Position numbers and translations under genes: made by a program
NCBI GenBank assembly: GCA_017456105.1
Contig: JAFTKA010000010.1
Span: 163,441 to 227,440, forward strand
DNA: 64,000 nt
From: Oscillospiraceae bacterium
Lineage (GTDB): Bacteria; Bacillota_A; Clostridia; Oscillospirales; Oscillospiraceae
Direction: 5' to 3'
The notes under the pieces: model-generated
The model's database searches: none
The model's input: only the letters and a program-made list of their open reading frames with translations
What the model was told of the DNA's origin: nothing
In this document: in pieces, positions 42,237-51,948 of the stretch
How the letters are laid out: the number at the start of each line of letters is the position of its first letter
Numbering within the stretch: the first letter of the stretch is position 1

Positions 42237-43487
42237 TTATTTCTTTCTGGCCTTCCGGACAGCCATAATCCGGTTCATCTCATTGTAGACGATCATATAG
42301 CCCTCGTCCACGCCCATGCCGGGCTTTGCCAAAATCTGCACAGGCTGGGTAGCCATTGCACAGTGGACACAGACCTGAGCACTGCGGTCGGTCTCATTGC
42401 AAGTACCGCCCTGATAGGCACCGATACCCTTCTCCTTGCAGTACAGCACCGCCTCGATGGTGTTGTTGATACCGCCAAGGTCAGGGGTCTTGATCTGTAC
42501 CATATGGCCTGCCTTCCGGTCGGCAAACTCCTTGATATCCTCCAGGGTGTTGCACCACTCGTCAGCAACCAGCTCCACATCACAGCCCCGCTTGTCCAGC
42601 TCTGCAGTCAGACCGGCCAATGCAACCACCTGGGTCTCTCTGTCGCAGTCGCAGTCCATAGGACCTTCGATCCGCAGCTTGAAGGGCTTGGCGATCCGGC
42701 CCAGCTCCTCGATATAATCGGCCATAGCGGCGTAGTTATTGTTGCCAAAGGCAGCACCGATAGTGCCGTAAACGTCCATATGGAAGACAGGCAGGTAGCT
42801 GTCGTCGGTACGATTGGCCAAAATACGGTCCCGCAGCCAGGCAATGTACTCAGCCAGCTTTTCACCCTTCTTGCCCAGCTTCTCCTCCACGTGGTTGATA
42901 AGAGCGTGGGGCAGCACCTGAGCACCCTTAATGATCATCTTATCGGCGTTCATATAGCGGTCATCACCGGACTGGGTGAAGATGGGAATGGGCTCTTCAG
43001 ACACGGTGCAGCCGTACTCGTCAGCCACAACCTCGCACATCATTCTGCCGGTTGCCTTGGCAACTGCGTCCAGAATTGCCTGGGACAGGCCGTAACGAAT
43101 GGCAGTATGCAGACGCTTGCCGTCCACCTGAATAGCCTCCATCATAGCACAAAGGCCTCTGAAATCGTCAGCCTCCTTGCCCACAAGCTCCGGCTTAATG
43201 TACTTGTCGATCACAGGAATAAAATCCTCAGCCAGGAACAGGGGATCCCGTCCGCCTGCACCGGAGTACTGAACAGCGGCACAGTCGCCGAAGGCGATCT
43301 GGCCGTCCTCCAGGATCAGCATCACAGAGATGGACTCGCCTGCCTGACGGACAGAGCGGAAGCCCTCGGTAACGGGGCTGCCCACGTAGAACATGCCGTC
43401 GTGGCCTGCACCCTGCTTGATGGCACGCTGGTCATCGAAATAGAAACCGGTCCGACCGGCGGAACAAACAACGTCAATAATTTTCAT
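42237..43487 (-). CDS. mal: Methylaspartate ammonia-lyase
   Basis: This enolase-superfamily enzyme removes ammonia from (2S,3S)-3-methylaspartate to give mesaconate, step two of the methylaspartate route of glutamate fermentation. The 416-residue protein (the clostridial enzyme is about 413) has the family start MKIIDVVCSAGRTGFYFDDQ, the metal-binding region with FHMDVYGTIGAAF, EGPMDCD and VADEWCNTLEDI, and a C-terminal KPGMGVDEGYMIVYNEM. It is last of four genes, mutS-mutL-mutE-mal, and is 12 bases from mutE. Confidence 0.97.
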   Translation of the reverse strand: MKIIDVVCSAGRTGFYFDDQRAIKQGAGHDGMFYVGSPVTEGFRSVRQAGESISVMLILEDGQIAFGDCAAVQYSGAGGRDPLFLAEDFIPVIDKYIKPELVGKEADDFRGLCAMMEAIQVDGKRLHTAIRYGLSQAILDAVAKATGRMMCEVVADEYGCTVSEEPIPIFTQSGDDRYMNADKMIIKGAQVLPHALINHVEEKLGKKGEKLAEYIAWLRDRILANRTDDSYLPVFHMDVYGTIGAAFGNNNYAAMADYIEELGRIAKPFKLRIEGPMDCDCDRETQVVALAGLTAELDKRGCDVELVADEWCNTLEDIKEFADRKAGHMVQIKTPDLGGINNTIEAVLYCKEKGIGAYQGGTCNETDRSAQVCVHCAMATQPVQILAKPGMGVDEGYMIVYNEMNRIMAVRKARKK

Positions 43488-43499
43488 AGCATTTTCTCC

Positions 43500-44951
43500 T
43501 TAGTATCTGGGGCGACCTACCAGGCGGCCCTTGCCGATTGCGTACACATCATCAATGACCATCTGGAAGGAAGCCTTCCGCTTTTCGGCCATAGCTCTCT
43601 CGTAGATCTTGGTCTCGTGGAAGTCCTTCAGATCCTTGGTAAAGGGCAGGTTGCCTGGGTTCAGAATACGAACCGCACCGTTATTATCACGGCAGGGCAG
43701 CATCAGACCTGCGTTGGCACGGCAGGGTGCGAAGGGCACGTCCAAAACGCCAGCCTCCACGCCACGGCATACACCCACAGCAATGTCGCCGTTACCCAGC
43801 TCGAAACACTTGTCCACGATGCACCGGGTCTCCTGACGAATGATCTCCTTTTCCTCTTCCAGATGATCGTCGTGATAGCTCTGATCGGCGAGCATATTGA
43901 CCACCTGCTTGGTGCAACGCAGACCCTCGGCATTGGCTTCCATGGTAGGAATGCCCACTGCCTCGTGGGGGGTCTTGACGATGACCTTGGTAGCCTTGGC
44001 AAGGGCGGCAGTCAGACTGCCGGAGGAAATAACACCGAATGCCTTGGCTTCGTCAGCGGGGAAGCCGCCCATCCACTGGTGCAGAACGGTGGTAACCTTC
44101 ACATCGCCGTAGCCGTATTTCTGTAAGTACTCGTCAGTCAGCTCCTGCAGGGTGCGGATCGCCGCAATATCCTGTACCAGGTTGCCGCACTGGCCGTAGC
44201 CCACAGTGATGTTCTTAACGCCCTGCTCTGCAGCCAGCAGTGCCTCAATAATGGCAGCGGCATGGGAAATACAGGGAGGCACCAAAGTGCCTGTCAGCGG
44301 GCCGTAGGGCTCGCGGTTGATGGACACGCCCATCTCCTCATAAAGGCCGGTCAGGCGGTCCACATACTGCCAGTCCCGAATGGTGCGTTCCATGGGAATG
44401 TTCTTGCAGTAGGGCAGATTGTAGGAAATGCCGCCGCCCTCGTAGCTGGTAAAGCCACCGGCGAAGGTGATCTCAGTAAGTAATCTTGCATCGGGCGTGC
44501 CGTGGCGTACCTGCATAGGCACGTTGACACTTTCCACCACCCGGCGGCAATTGGCAACGCCGTGGTTCACAGCCGGGAAGCCGTTGAGCATGGCACGGCC
44601 CAAACGAATGGACTCAGCAATGCCGTTTTCCGCTTCCTGATAGCGGTTCTGACGGGTATAGCTGTCAATAGTGGAAGGCAGAAGGTCCGCTTCGCCCTCC
44701 TTCTCCAAAAACTGCATCAGCTTAATATGCTCTTCTACAACCGGCACACCGGCACGGGGCTGCACCAGAGTGCGGCCGTCCCGCTTGGCATCCAGTAGCT
44801 TCTGAGAGAAGTTGCGGCTGGCGGGCATGGACTTATGATAAGCAACCGCTTCCTCCAGATCCACTGCATTTCCGGTGGGCCACTGAGTCAAAACCTCTTT
44901 TCGAAGCTGCTGAAATTCTCCTTCAGGAATTCGCTTGTTCTGAATGTCCAT
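43500..44951 (-). CDS. mutE: Glutamate mutase (methylaspartate mutase) epsilon subunit
   Basis: MutE (GlmE) is the catalytic TIM-barrel subunit that, with adenosylcobalamin held by MutS, turns L-glutamate into 3-methylaspartate. The 483-residue length equals that of known clostridial GlmE. Seen motifs include [36 protein letters not shown] (substrate binding) and [19 protein letters not shown] 44951 is ten bases after AAGGAG; the upstream TTG 44960 is less likely. The start overlaps the end of mutL, so translation is coupled. Confidence 0.97.
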   Translation of the reverse strand: MDIQNKRIPEGEFQQLRKEVLTQWPTGNAVDLEEAVAYHKSMPASRNFSQKLLDAKRDGRTLVQPRAGVPVVEEHIKLMQFLEKEGEADLLPSTIDSYTRQNRYQEAENGIAESIRLGRAMLNGFPAVNHGVANCRRVVESVNVPMQVRHGTPDARLLTEITFAGGFTSYEGGGISYNLPYCKNIPMERTIRDWQYVDRLTGLYEEMGVSINREPYGPLTGTLVPPCISHAAAIIEALLAAEQGVKNITVGYGQCGNLVQDIAAIRTLQELTDEYLQKYGYGDVKVTTVLHQWMGGFPADEAKAFGVISSGSLTAALAKATKVIVKTPHEAVGIPTMEANAEGLRCTKQVVNMLADQSYHDDHLEEEKEIIRQETRCIVDKCFELGNGDIAVGVCRGVEAGVLDVPFAPCRANAGLMLPCRDNNGAVRILNPGNLPFTKDLKDFHETKIYERAMAEKRKASFQMVIDDVYAIGKGRLVGRPRY

Positions 44952-46326
44952 AGTATTCAAGCTCCTTTTTCATAATTCGCAGGGCCGTCCTGGGATAATA
45001 AGCACTTAAGAGTCCCATGGCAGCCAAAATATACTTTCTGTCCACCCAGACGCCCGCATCCTTGGGTCGCAAAGACCCCGGCTGCGTCGGGTCATACAGG
45101 GCGTGGGCGGCAATTTCCTCTGTTCGTTTGGTATGGATCAGACTGCCGCCGGTAACCACGATCTGACTTACCTTTGTCAGGTTTTTACCCTCCTGCACAT
45201 AGGTAAGACCCATCATGGTGTAGGTTTCGGAAATACTGCCTGCATGGCGGGTAACCGCCTCCCGGGTGGCACAGCAGGCCAATGCGTAATCGAGCATTTC
45301 CAGCTCCTGATCTCCGTTAGGGATCATATCGGGATTCTCCCGCAGATTCTTTACCAGTTCGGTAACCCTTTCCTTTGACAGGCCGGAAAGGCGGCTCACG
45401 GTATCAAGCCCTGCGGCATCTACGATACCCTGAACACTGTACCGCATACCGATATCGCCTTCTACTGTCCGCTTGGCGTAAGGCTCAGGAAGTCCCTTGT
45501 AGACTGTGTTCATATGCTCGGGCATACCGTCGGCGATGGAGTAAACGTCGGTGGTTGCACCGCCCACATCCACCGCAACCAGCTCTCCGATTCCCGGCTC
45601 GTCGCCGCTTCCGTCGGCCAGTAATTCCATAGCCGCCAGCACTGCAGAGGGTGTGGGCATCATAATATCCGACAGCAGCTGGGCCGCTTTACTTAAGCCC
45701 TTTGCCTGAATGATCCGGTTTAAGAAGATCTCCCGGATCTGCTTCTGGGTGGGCTCAATGTCCAGTGTGCCGAACTTGGGCATCACATTGGGACAGACGT
45801 AAACCTCACAACCGTCCAAAATCCGCTGACACTCCCGGGCTGCCACCCGGTTGCCGGCGATCACAATGGGAAAGCCGGGCTTCATAGATGCCAGCATTTT
45901 GGCATTGTGTAATATACAGTCGGTGTTGCCGCCGTCCGTTCCGCCCACCAGCAGGAAGATATCCGGCTTTGCCGCCTGAATTTCCTCCAGATCGTCTTCG
46001 GTCATTTGAAAAGCATAAACACCGATCACCTTCGCACCGGCACCTAAGCTTGCCAGCCGTGCAGCCTCACCGGTCAGCTCCGGCACAAGACCGCTGGTGA
46101 TCATTCTCAGGCCACCGGCTGCCGAGGAACAGGCATAGGTGGCTTCGTAATGGAGTACGCCTACCTTTTCTTCCAGCTGAAGCCGGGCTTTTTCCAGACC
46201 GTCATTGATATCGGTCTCCACGGTGGTATAGGCCGCTGCCGTACCCAGAAGGGTCTCCCCCTCCACGTCTACAGCGGTAAGCTTTGTGTATGTACTTCCG
46301 AAATCGATCAAAAGAATCGGTTTCAC
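44923..46326 (-). CDS. mutL: Glutamate mutase reactivation protein MutL
   Basis: MutL (GlmL) is an ASKHA-type ATPase thought to reactivate glutamate mutase by exchanging damaged cobalamin. The 467-residue protein starts [17 protein letters not shown], a phosphate-1 motif, and has [19 protein letters not shown] and [17 protein letters not shown] as further nucleotide-binding motifs. It lies between mutS and mutE, the standard order, overlapping mutS by four bases. It should not be confused with the DNA-repair MutL, which is unrelated. Confidence 0.95.
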   Translation of the reverse strand: MKPILLIDFGSTYTKLTAVDVEGETLLGTAAAYTTVETDINDGLEKARLQLEEKVGVLHYEATYACSSAAGGLRMITSGLVPELTGEAARLASLGAGAKVIGVYAFQMTEDDLEEIQAAKPDIFLLVGGTDGGNTDCILHNAKMLASMKPGFPIVIAGNRVAARECQRILDGCEVYVCPNVMPKFGTLDIEPTQKQIREIFLNRIIQAKGLSKAAQLLSDIMMPTPSAVLAAMELLADGSGDEPGIGELVAVDVGGATTDVYSIADGMPEHMNTVYKGLPEPYAKRTVEGDIGMRYSVQGIVDAAGLDTVSRLSGLSKERVTELVKNLRENPDMIPNGDQELEMLDYALACCATREAVTRHAGSISETYTMMGLTYVQEGKNLTKVSQIVVTGGSLIHTKRTEEIAAHALYDPTQPGSLRPKDAGVWVDRKYILAAMGLLSAYYPRTALRIMKKELEYYGHSEQANS

Positions 46327-46757
46327 TTGGTTTCACCGTCCATGTGAAGCAGCTCCCGCAGAGCCTCAATGGTAGTTTCGGGAGGTGTGCCGGGAGGGAA
46401 TGCCCGGTCAAAGCCCATGTCCTTGAACCGCTTTTCCACGTCCTCGAACTTCTGCTTGCCAATGACGATATTGCCGCCTACCACAAGGGGAATACCAGCA
46501 AGACCGGCCTCATCGCACTTTTCCCGCATACCGCGGCAGTCCAGCTCACCCTGACCGTACAAAGAAGAGACCACGATGGCATCTGCCTTAGCCTCGATGG
46601 CTGCGGCGATGTACTCCTCCTGAGCCACCATAACGCCCAGGTTGATCACCTCAAAGCCTGCCTCCGTAAAGGCATGGTACAGGATCTTGTTGCCCACTGC
46701 GTGGACATCTGCACCGATCACGCCAATGACCAGTACTTTCTTATTTCCAGCTTCCAT
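46323..46757 (-). CDS. mutS: Glutamate mutase sigma (cobalamin-binding) subunit
   Basis: MutS (GlmS) binds adenosylcobalamin in the base-off form. The 144-residue protein has the DxHxxG motif (GADVHAVG) with the axial histidine near residue 19, followed by [10 protein letters not shown] and [17 protein letters not shown], the standard B12-binding Rossmann fold. Start is ATG 46757 with GAGG seven bases upstream. It begins the mutS-mutL-mutE-mal operon. No cobalamin riboswitch is visible in the short leader. Not to be confused with the mismatch-repair MutS. Confidence 0.96.
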   Translation of the reverse strand: MEAGNKKVLVIGVIGADVHAVGNKILYHAFTEAGFEVINLGVMVAQEEYIAAAIEAKADAIVVSSLYGQGELDCRGMREKCDEAGLAGIPLVVGGNIVIGKQKFEDVEKRFKDMGFDRAFPPGTPPETTIEALRELLHMDGETK

Positions 46758-46794
46758 AATCACACCTCATTTAAGTAGATTGTTATGTAATTAT

Positions 46795-46823
46795 ATGCTA
46801 CAATGTTCTATAACTTTTGTCAA
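46795..46823 (-). promoter_or_regulatory. Promoter of the mutS-mutL-mutE-mal operon with a possible GntR site
   Basis: On the minus strand TTGACA (46818-46823), 17 bases, then TAGCAT (46795-46800). The spacer contains TGTTCTATA (plus strand 46804-46812), the same nine bases as in the GntR gene's own promoter region. Confidence 0.7.
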
Positions 46824-46892
46824 GAGACAAAACCCATATTTTGTATGTTTTTGTATCCCGGAATTCTGTGGAAAACACTTTCGGGTGCAAAA

Positions 46893-46923
46893 GACCGTCC
46901 GGGGGAAATACCCACGGACGGTC
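46893..46923 (-). terminator. Terminator of the GntR regulator gene
   Basis: Arms GACCGTCC and GGACGGTC around a 15-base loop, followed on the minus strand by TTTTGC. It stands ten bases beyond the stop. Confidence 0.6.
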
Positions 46924-46932
46924 CGATCTTAT

Positions 46933-47910
46933 TTATATGGTTTTCGCTTCTAAAAGCCGTTTGATTTTGTTCTCCAAATACAGGACAGACCCCTCGTCCA
47001 ATTCGTAATAGCATTCAACCAAGGTTCCGGCAAAATCCCTCAGAACCTCCACTACCCCACTGCTGAGATACTTTTCATAGGACTTGGGCACAAGCACCAC
47101 ATTTTTGCCCTTCAAATACTGCTTAAGTTCCGCTTCCCCAGCCGGGATCATCGGTTCAAAAACCTCCGCTTCCTCGGCATAGGTCTTGCAGGTGGTGTAC
47201 ACCAGGTGGGCAAATCTCTGAGAATAGCCCACGATTCCCAGCTTTTCACCCGGCCGCAGCTTGATGATCTGGGACAGATACCGGGTCGAGGGCCGCAGAG
47301 CCACTCTTGCCAGCTGTTTTTTAATTGGCAGGACACTTTCCACATATTCTGCGTGAGCAGAGGTGGTGATCACCAGATCAAAGTCCTCACTGAGCTGATA
47401 GGGGTACTGCTGAACATTATCCATAAGGTAGGCATACAAGTCCACACCATTGATATGCCGCAGCTGCTCGGACAGCTGGGAGAGGTTTTCCGGGTTGCAC
47501 TCCACCAGTGCCACTTTCACGTGAGCCTCCTGCTCTGCCCACTGCCGCAGCTTCAGATCCAGAAAAATGTTGATCTCCGCCGGAGACAACCCCATATCCT
47601 CCAACTGCTTCAGCATAGCATCGATGGCTGCCATGGCCTGTTCCTTCCGGCTGCCGGAGTTGGCCGGCTGGTACCGGACGAAAGTACCTCTGCCCTGCAC
47701 CTTTTCCACAAGGCCTGCCCGTTCCAGTTCGTCATAGACCCGCTTGATAGTACCTCTTGCGATGCCCAGCTTTTCCGTTACCTCCTGGACTGTGGGCAGC
47801 TGCTGCCCCGGGATCAGCGTTCCGGTTTTGATCGCTGCCCGGATCCCGTCCACCAGCTGCTGATAGATGGGCACCTCCAGGTCATGGTTGATTTTATAAA
47901 TAGACTCCAT
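46933..47910 (-). CDS. GntR-family regulator, probable controller of glutamate fermentation
   Basis: The 325-residue protein has an N-terminal winged helix (residues about 8-75: VPIYQQLVDGIRAAIKTGTL and TVQEVTEKLGIARGTIKRVYDEL) of GntR type and a 250-residue C-terminal effector domain that does not look like FadR, HutC or an aminotransferase. It lies between fumB-type and mutS genes in the methylaspartate cluster. Its promoter, the mutS promoter and the citD/citC region share TGTT-type half sites, so it may control the whole pathway and itself; this is inference. ATG 47910 is preferred over TTG 47925. Confidence 0.85.
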   Translation of the reverse strand: MESIYKINHDLEVPIYQQLVDGIRAAIKTGTLIPGQQLPTVQEVTEKLGIARGTIKRVYDELERAGLVEKVQGRGTFVRYQPANSGSRKEQAMAAIDAMLKQLEDMGLSPAEINIFLDLKLRQWAEQEAHVKVALVECNPENLSQLSEQLRHINGVDLYAYLMDNVQQYPYQLSEDFDLVITTSAHAEYVESVLPIKKQLARVALRPSTRYLSQIIKLRPGEKLGIVGYSQRFAHLVYTTCKTYAEEAEVFEPMIPAGEAELKQYLKGKNVVLVPKSYEKYLSSGVVEVLRDFAGTLVECYYELDEGSVLYLENKIKRLLEAKTI

Positions 47911-47915
47911 AAAAA

Positions 47916-47969
47916 TACCCCGCAAAATTGTTCTATACCAATTTTACGGGGTATGTTAAATTTTGTCAA
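47916..47969 (-). promoter_or_regulatory. GntR gene promoter with a 15+15 palindrome (putative auto-operator)
   Basis: On the minus strand TTGACA (47964-47969), 17 bases, then TAAAAT (47941-47946). A palindrome with 15-base arms and one mismatch (47916-47930 and 47939-47953, TACCCCGCAAAATTG and its near complement) covers the -10 box and the region up to the start codon. Confidence 0.7.
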
Positions 47970-47975
47970 GGGCGA

Positions 47976-48542
47976 TTATCCCTTTTTCCTGTTCAGGTAG
48001 GCCTCACGACCGGATTCGTACAGGTTGTTGCCCAGGCTGTCAATAATCACAACCGCAGGAAGATCCTCCACTTCCAGCCGGCGGATCGCCTCCGCACCCA
48101 AATCCTCATAGGCCACGATCTCGGCCTTTTTGATACACTTGCTCAGCAGTGCTCCGCAGCCGCCGATGGCACCAAAGTACACAGCACCGTGTTCTTTCAT
48201 CGCATTTACCACTTCCGCACCACGCTTGCCCTTACCGATCATGCCGGTGAGACCCTGGGCGATCAGCGTGGGACTGTAGGCGTCCATACGGTAAGAGGTG
48301 GTAGGTCCTGCAGAGCCGATGGCCTGACCGGGCTTTGCAGGGGTCGGGCCAACAAAATAGATCACACTGTCGCGGATCTCCATGGGCAGCTCCTTGCCCT
48401 CTGCCACCAGCTGGCACAGCCGCTTATGGGCGGCGTCCCGGGCGGTGTAGATCACACCGGAGATCAGACAGCTGTCGCCTGCCCGCAAGGCTCTTGCGGC
48501 ATCTCTGGTCAGAGGTGCGGTAATTTTGATCTCAGCCATCAA
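47976..48542 (-). CDS. Fumarase-type hydratase beta subunit (probable mesaconase)
   Basis: The 188-residue protein matches the C-terminal half of class I fumarases (FumA C-terminus/TtdB): PLTRDAARALRAGDSCLISG, GPTTSYRMDAYSPTLIAQGL and GAVYFGAIGGCGALLS. With the alpha subunit it would form an oxygen-sensitive 4Fe-4S hydratase. In this cluster the likely reaction is mesaconate plus water to (S)-citramalate, step three of the methylaspartate route; fumarase or tartrate dehydratase cannot be excluded from sequence. It overlaps the alpha gene by four bases. Confidence 0.9.
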   Translation of the reverse strand: MMAEIKITAPLTRDAARALRAGDSCLISGVIYTARDAAHKRLCQLVAEGKELPMEIRDSVIYFVGPTPAKPGQAIGSAGPTTSYRMDAYSPTLIAQGLTGMIGKGKRGAEVVNAMKEHGAVYFGAIGGCGALLSKCIKKAEIVAYEDLGAEAIRRLEVEDLPAVVIIDSLGNNLYESGREAYLNRKKG

Positions 48543-49378
48543 ATCACCTCCGTTTTATGGCGGGTAACATGGCAGTTGATATTCACCGCCACAGGAAGTC
48601 CCGCAATATGAGTGGGATACTGCTCAATGTTTACAGCCAAGGCGGTAGTCATACCGCCAAAGCCCTGCGGACCGATGCCCAGGGCATTGATCCTGTCCAG
48701 CAGTTCCTTTTCCAAAGCTTCATAGAAGGGATTTTCGTTCCGGGTGTCCACCGGACGCAGCAGTGCCTTTTTGGCAAGGTATGCCGCCTTATCAAAGGTA
48801 CCGCCGATGCCCACGCCCACCACGATGGGCGGACAGGGATTGGGACCTGCCTGCTCTACCACGCTGACCACAAAATCCTTCACGCCTTCCACGCCGTCGG
48901 AGGGACGGAGCATCTTGATGGCACTCATATTTTCACTGCCGAAGCCCTTGGGGGCAACGGTGATCTCGATATTCTCACCGGGAACCAGCTCCACATAGAG
49001 CATTGCGGGGGTATTATCCCCGGTATTGACCCGATCCAGAGGGTCTTTTACAACACTTTTCCGAAGGTAGCCCTCCGTGTAGCCCTGACGGACACCCTCG
49101 TTGACTGCCTCCGTCAGGTCGCCCTGGATATGGACCTCCTGTCCGATCTTCAGGAACACACAGGCAACGCCTGTGTCCTGACAAATGGGCTGATTCTTTT
49201 CGTCGGCAATCTGATAATTCTCAATGATCCTGCCCAGGATCTCCTTAGCCTGAGACCAGTCCTCCCTGGCGTAAAAGTCCTGGATACAGGTCTTCATATC
49301 ACCGCTTAAATGGCAGTTGGCCTCAATGCACAGCCGTTTTACGGTCTGTGTGATCTGTTCTGCCCCAATATGACGCAT
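48539..49378 (-). CDS. Fumarase-type hydratase alpha subunit (probable mesaconase)
   Basis: The 279-residue protein matches the N-terminal half of class I fumarases (TtdA/FumA). Cysteines that should hold the 4Fe-4S cluster appear in PICQDTGVACVFLKIG, PNPCPPIVVGVGIGG and a third near the N-terminus (CIEANCHL region). GPQGFGGMTTALAVNIEQYPT (cited in part: GFGGMTTALAVNIEQ) is typical. The position between citF and its beta partner supports mesaconate hydratase. It starts two bases after the citF stop. Confidence 0.9.
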   Translation of the reverse strand: MRHIGAEQITQTVKRLCIEANCHLSGDMKTCIQDFYAREDWSQAKEILGRIIENYQIADEKNQPICQDTGVACVFLKIGQEVHIQGDLTEAVNEGVRQGYTEGYLRKSVVKDPLDRVNTGDNTPAMLYVELVPGENIEITVAPKGFGSENMSAIKMLRPSDGVEGVKDFVVSVVEQAGPNPCPPIVVGVGIGGTFDKAAYLAKKALLRPVDTRNENPFYEALEKELLDRINALGIGPQGFGGMTTALAVNIEQYPTHIAGLPVAVNINCHVTRHKTEVI

Positions 49379-49380
49379 TT

Positions 49381-50784
49381 TTAATCCTCCTTAGAGAAAA
49401 TCCGATCCTGCAGATCGCCGTTCCGGCCGATCACCTCTGCCACCACCCGGTCTCCTTTCACAAGAGCCTGGGGCCGTCCGGTAATTTTCTCGATCTTATC
49501 TTTCAGCTCGTGGATATCCAACACCGGCAGCTTTGCCGCAATCAGCCGCTCCCGCAGTTCTACCCTTGCAGGATTCACCGCAATGCCGCCCTGGGTTACC
49601 AGCACATCAATGTCCTTGCCGGGCGTGGAAATGCAGGCCACCCGATCGGTAACGATGGGAAGTCTTGCCCGGAACATGGGTGCAATGATCATGGACATCT
49701 TCGCTCCGGCGGCGGTATCGCTGTGGCCGCCGCTGCCGCCCATAATATAGCCATTGGAATCGGTATGGACGTTCACATTGAAGTCCGTGTCGATCTGAGT
49801 CGCACCCAAAATCACCACATCCAGATCGTCCACCGCCGACTTTTGGCCGGGTGCGGCATACTGCATGGCAGAGATCTCCTGATGCCGGGGATCGGTATGA
49901 ATGGACTCCACCGCCTTCAGATCAAAGCACTGAACGTCCAACAGTTTCTGGAAGCACCCGGCATGGAGCATATCCACCATATAGCCGGTGATGCCGCCCA
50001 GACCGAAGCTGCCCTGAATCTGCTTGGCCAGCATAATTTCCTTTAAGTACTTGGCCGCCGCCAGGGACGCACCGCCTGCACCGGTCTGGAAGGCAAAGCC
50101 GTCCTTCAGAAGACCGGAGGCATCGATGGCCTTGGCTGCCAATTGTGCCATCACAAGGCCCACCGGATCTCTTGTGATCTGCGTCGTGCCGGAGACGATA
50201 CCCTTGGGATCGCCAATGGCGTCCACCTCCACCACATAGTCCACGTGCTCACCGGAGATAGAAATCTCCTGCAAAGGACTATTCAGCAGATTATCCGTGA
50301 TGACGACCACTTTTTTGGCAAATTCCGCATCGGCAAAGGCGTAGCCCATACTGCCGCAGGCGGATTTTCCCATTTTACCGGTACAGTTACCCTGATGGTC
50401 GGCTGTAGGTGCAGCAATGAATGCCACGTCAATGGGTGTTCTTCCCAGGGCGATATCCTTGGGTCTGCCACCGTGGGTGCGAAACTGCACGGGATTTTGT
50501 AAAACACCCCGGGAGATCTCACGGCCAACGCCGCCGCTGATATAGTCGGCCGCCAGGCCGGTAACCACACCGTTTCTGATGTGGCCCACAAGCGGCATAT
50601 GTACATCAAACACAGAGCTTGCGTTGACGGTAATATCCCGAATGCCCAGCTCTGCGATCTGCTCCATCACCATATTGAGAACATAGTCTCCGTTTCTTAA
50701 GTGGTGGTGGAAAGAGACGGTCATGCCATCTTTCAGTCCCGCCAGGACAATGGCTTCCCGTAATGACTTTACCTGTTTACTCAT
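49381..50784 (-). CDS. citF: Citrate lyase-type alpha subunit (probable citramalate lyase)
   Basis: The alpha subunit is the acyl-carrier transferase of citrate or citramalate lyase: it swaps acetyl on the carrier protein for the substrate acid. The 467-residue protein starts MSKQVKSLREAIVLAGLKDG, lacks roughly 40 N-terminal residues seen in enterobacterial CitF, and has DGMTVSFHHHLRNGDYV, GKSACGSMGYAFADAEF and GSGGHSDTAAGAKMS. ATG 50784 overlaps the citE end by eight bases. In this cluster the substrate is expected to be (S)-citramalate, giving acetate and pyruvate. Confidence 0.92.
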   Translation of the reverse strand: MSKQVKSLREAIVLAGLKDGMTVSFHHHLRNGDYVLNMVMEQIAELGIRDITVNASSVFDVHMPLVGHIRNGVVTGLAADYISGGVGREISRGVLQNPVQFRTHGGRPKDIALGRTPIDVAFIAAPTADHQGNCTGKMGKSACGSMGYAFADAEFAKKVVVITDNLLNSPLQEISISGEHVDYVVEVDAIGDPKGIVSGTTQITRDPVGLVMAQLAAKAIDASGLLKDGFAFQTGAGGASLAAAKYLKEIMLAKQIQGSFGLGGITGYMVDMLHAGCFQKLLDVQCFDLKAVESIHTDPRHQEISAMQYAAPGQKSAVDDLDVVILGATQIDTDFNVNVHTDSNGYIMGGSGGHSDTAAGAKMSMIIAPMFRARLPIVTDRVACISTPGKDIDVLVTQGGIAVNPARVELRERLIAAKLPVLDIHELKDKIEKITGRPQALVKGDRVVAEVIGRNGDLQDRIFSKED

Positions 50785-51661
50785 GGTTATCCCCCCTGTC
50801 AAGACCCAAGGCCTCAGCCATGGCGATGGTACGCTTGGCACGGGCAACGATGGGAGCATCGATCATCTTGCCCCGCAGTGCGATGGCACCCTTTCCCTGC
50901 TGCTTTGCCAAGGCGATGGCCTCCAGTACCTCATAGGCGTAGTCGATCTCCTCCTGAGCAGGACTGAACACCTGATTGATGGTGCCAATATGCCGGGGAG
51001 AAATAGACGCCTTGCCGGAGAATCCGAAGCCCTTGGCAACATTAGCATCTTCCAAAATTCCCTCGTCATCATTGACGTCGGTAAAGGGCGTATCGTAGAC
51101 ATCTATTCCGGCAGCCCGTGCGGCCATTACCAGTCGGGAGCGGGCATATTCGATCTCACGGCCCTGCTTGGTGCGTTTGCACTGCAGATCTGCCGTCAGA
51201 TCCTCCGCACCCAGGAACAGTCCCCGGACCCGGGGAGAGCTGGTGGCGATGCGGAACGCATTTTCAACACCCAGAGCCGTTTCAATCAGAGCGATCAGGC
51301 CCACGGTATTTTGCTCCAATCCCAATTTGTCTTCCAGTTCGGACATATAAGTATCTGCCGCGGAGGCGTCCTGCAGAGTAGAGGTCTTGGGAAGCAGGAT
51401 CATATCCGGCTTTTCCGGCAGGATCGCATCAAGGTCTGCCTGCCAGCAGTCCGTATCCGTACCGTTGATCCGGACGATCCGCTTGCACGCACCAAAATCC
51501 ATATAACGCAGGGTGTTCCGCACCAACAGACGGGCGGCATCCTTCTCGCTGGGAGAGACTGCGTCCTCCAGATCGAAGATCACGGCGTCCGCACCCAGGC
51601 AGTTGCCGTTTATGAGCATATTAGGGTTATTTCCCGGCAAAAACAGTAAGCTTCTATACAT
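50777..51661 (-). CDS. citE: Citrate lyase-type beta subunit (probable citramalate lyase)
   Basis: The beta subunit performs the retro-aldol cleavage of the acyl-carrier-bound acid. The 294-residue protein is a TIM barrel with YRSLLFLPGNNPNMLINGN at the start, FDLEDAVSPSEKDAAR (metal ligand), RINGTDTDCWQADL, and GLIALIETALGVENAF. This is the HpcH/HpaI-CitE family. ATG 51661 shares a base with the citD stop (TGATG). Lies between citD and citF, the standard order citD-citE-citF. Confidence 0.95.
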   Translation of the reverse strand: MYRSLLFLPGNNPNMLINGNCLGADAVIFDLEDAVSPSEKDAARLLVRNTLRYMDFGACKRIVRINGTDTDCWQADLDAILPEKPDMILLPKTSTLQDASAADTYMSELEDKLGLEQNTVGLIALIETALGVENAFRIATSSPRVRGLFLGAEDLTADLQCKRTKQGREIEYARSRLVMAARAAGIDVYDTPFTDVNDDEGILEDANVAKGFGFSGKASISPRHIGTINQVFSPAQEEIDYAYEVLEAIALAKQQGKGAIALRGKMIDAPIVARAKRTIAMAEALGLDRGDNHE

Positions 51662-51927
51662 CAGGCTTTCCCTCCCCGCAGTACAGCGGCCTCTACCCGG
51701 GCCCGGATCACGCAATCCAACGCACCCCGGTCCACAAGCCGCACATTGGCGTTCTCCACGGACTGCTCCTGTAAAACCTCACGGACCGTCTTCTCAATGG
51801 CATCGCCAAACTGATCCATAACCACGGACTCAACCTGCAGTTGGATCCCGTCCTTTGCCGGTTCGATCTCCACATAGGCATCGCTGGATTCCAGCGTTCC
51901 TGCCGATGCCGCTCTGACAATCTTCAT
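51661..51927 (-). CDS. citD: Citrate lyase-type acyl carrier protein (gamma subunit)
   Basis: CitD carries the phosphoribosyl-dephospho-CoA prosthetic group. The 88-residue protein has the family start KIVRAASAGTLESSDAYVEI, where the serine in GTLESSD is the expected attachment site, and length is close to the usual 95-98. It begins the citD-citE-citF-hydratase operon, with a promoter diverging from citC. The cofactor would be made and attached by the CitXG fusion encoded on the other side. Confidence 0.95.
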   Translation of the reverse strand: MKIVRAASAGTLESSDAYVEIEPAKDGIQLQVESVVMDQFGDAIEKTVREVLQEQSVENANVRLVDRGALDCVIRARVEAAVLRGGKA

Positions 51928-51948
51928 AGTGTTTCTCCTTTTTCAAAA

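Noticed and set aside
42183..44126. 647-codon open frame on the plus strand
   Set aside because: Antisense to mal and mutE; arises from the codon use of those genes.
46758..46823. Possible cobalamin riboswitch before mutS
   Set aside because: The leader is short and lacks the B12-box; cobalamin dependence of the enzyme is not reflected in a visible riboswitch.
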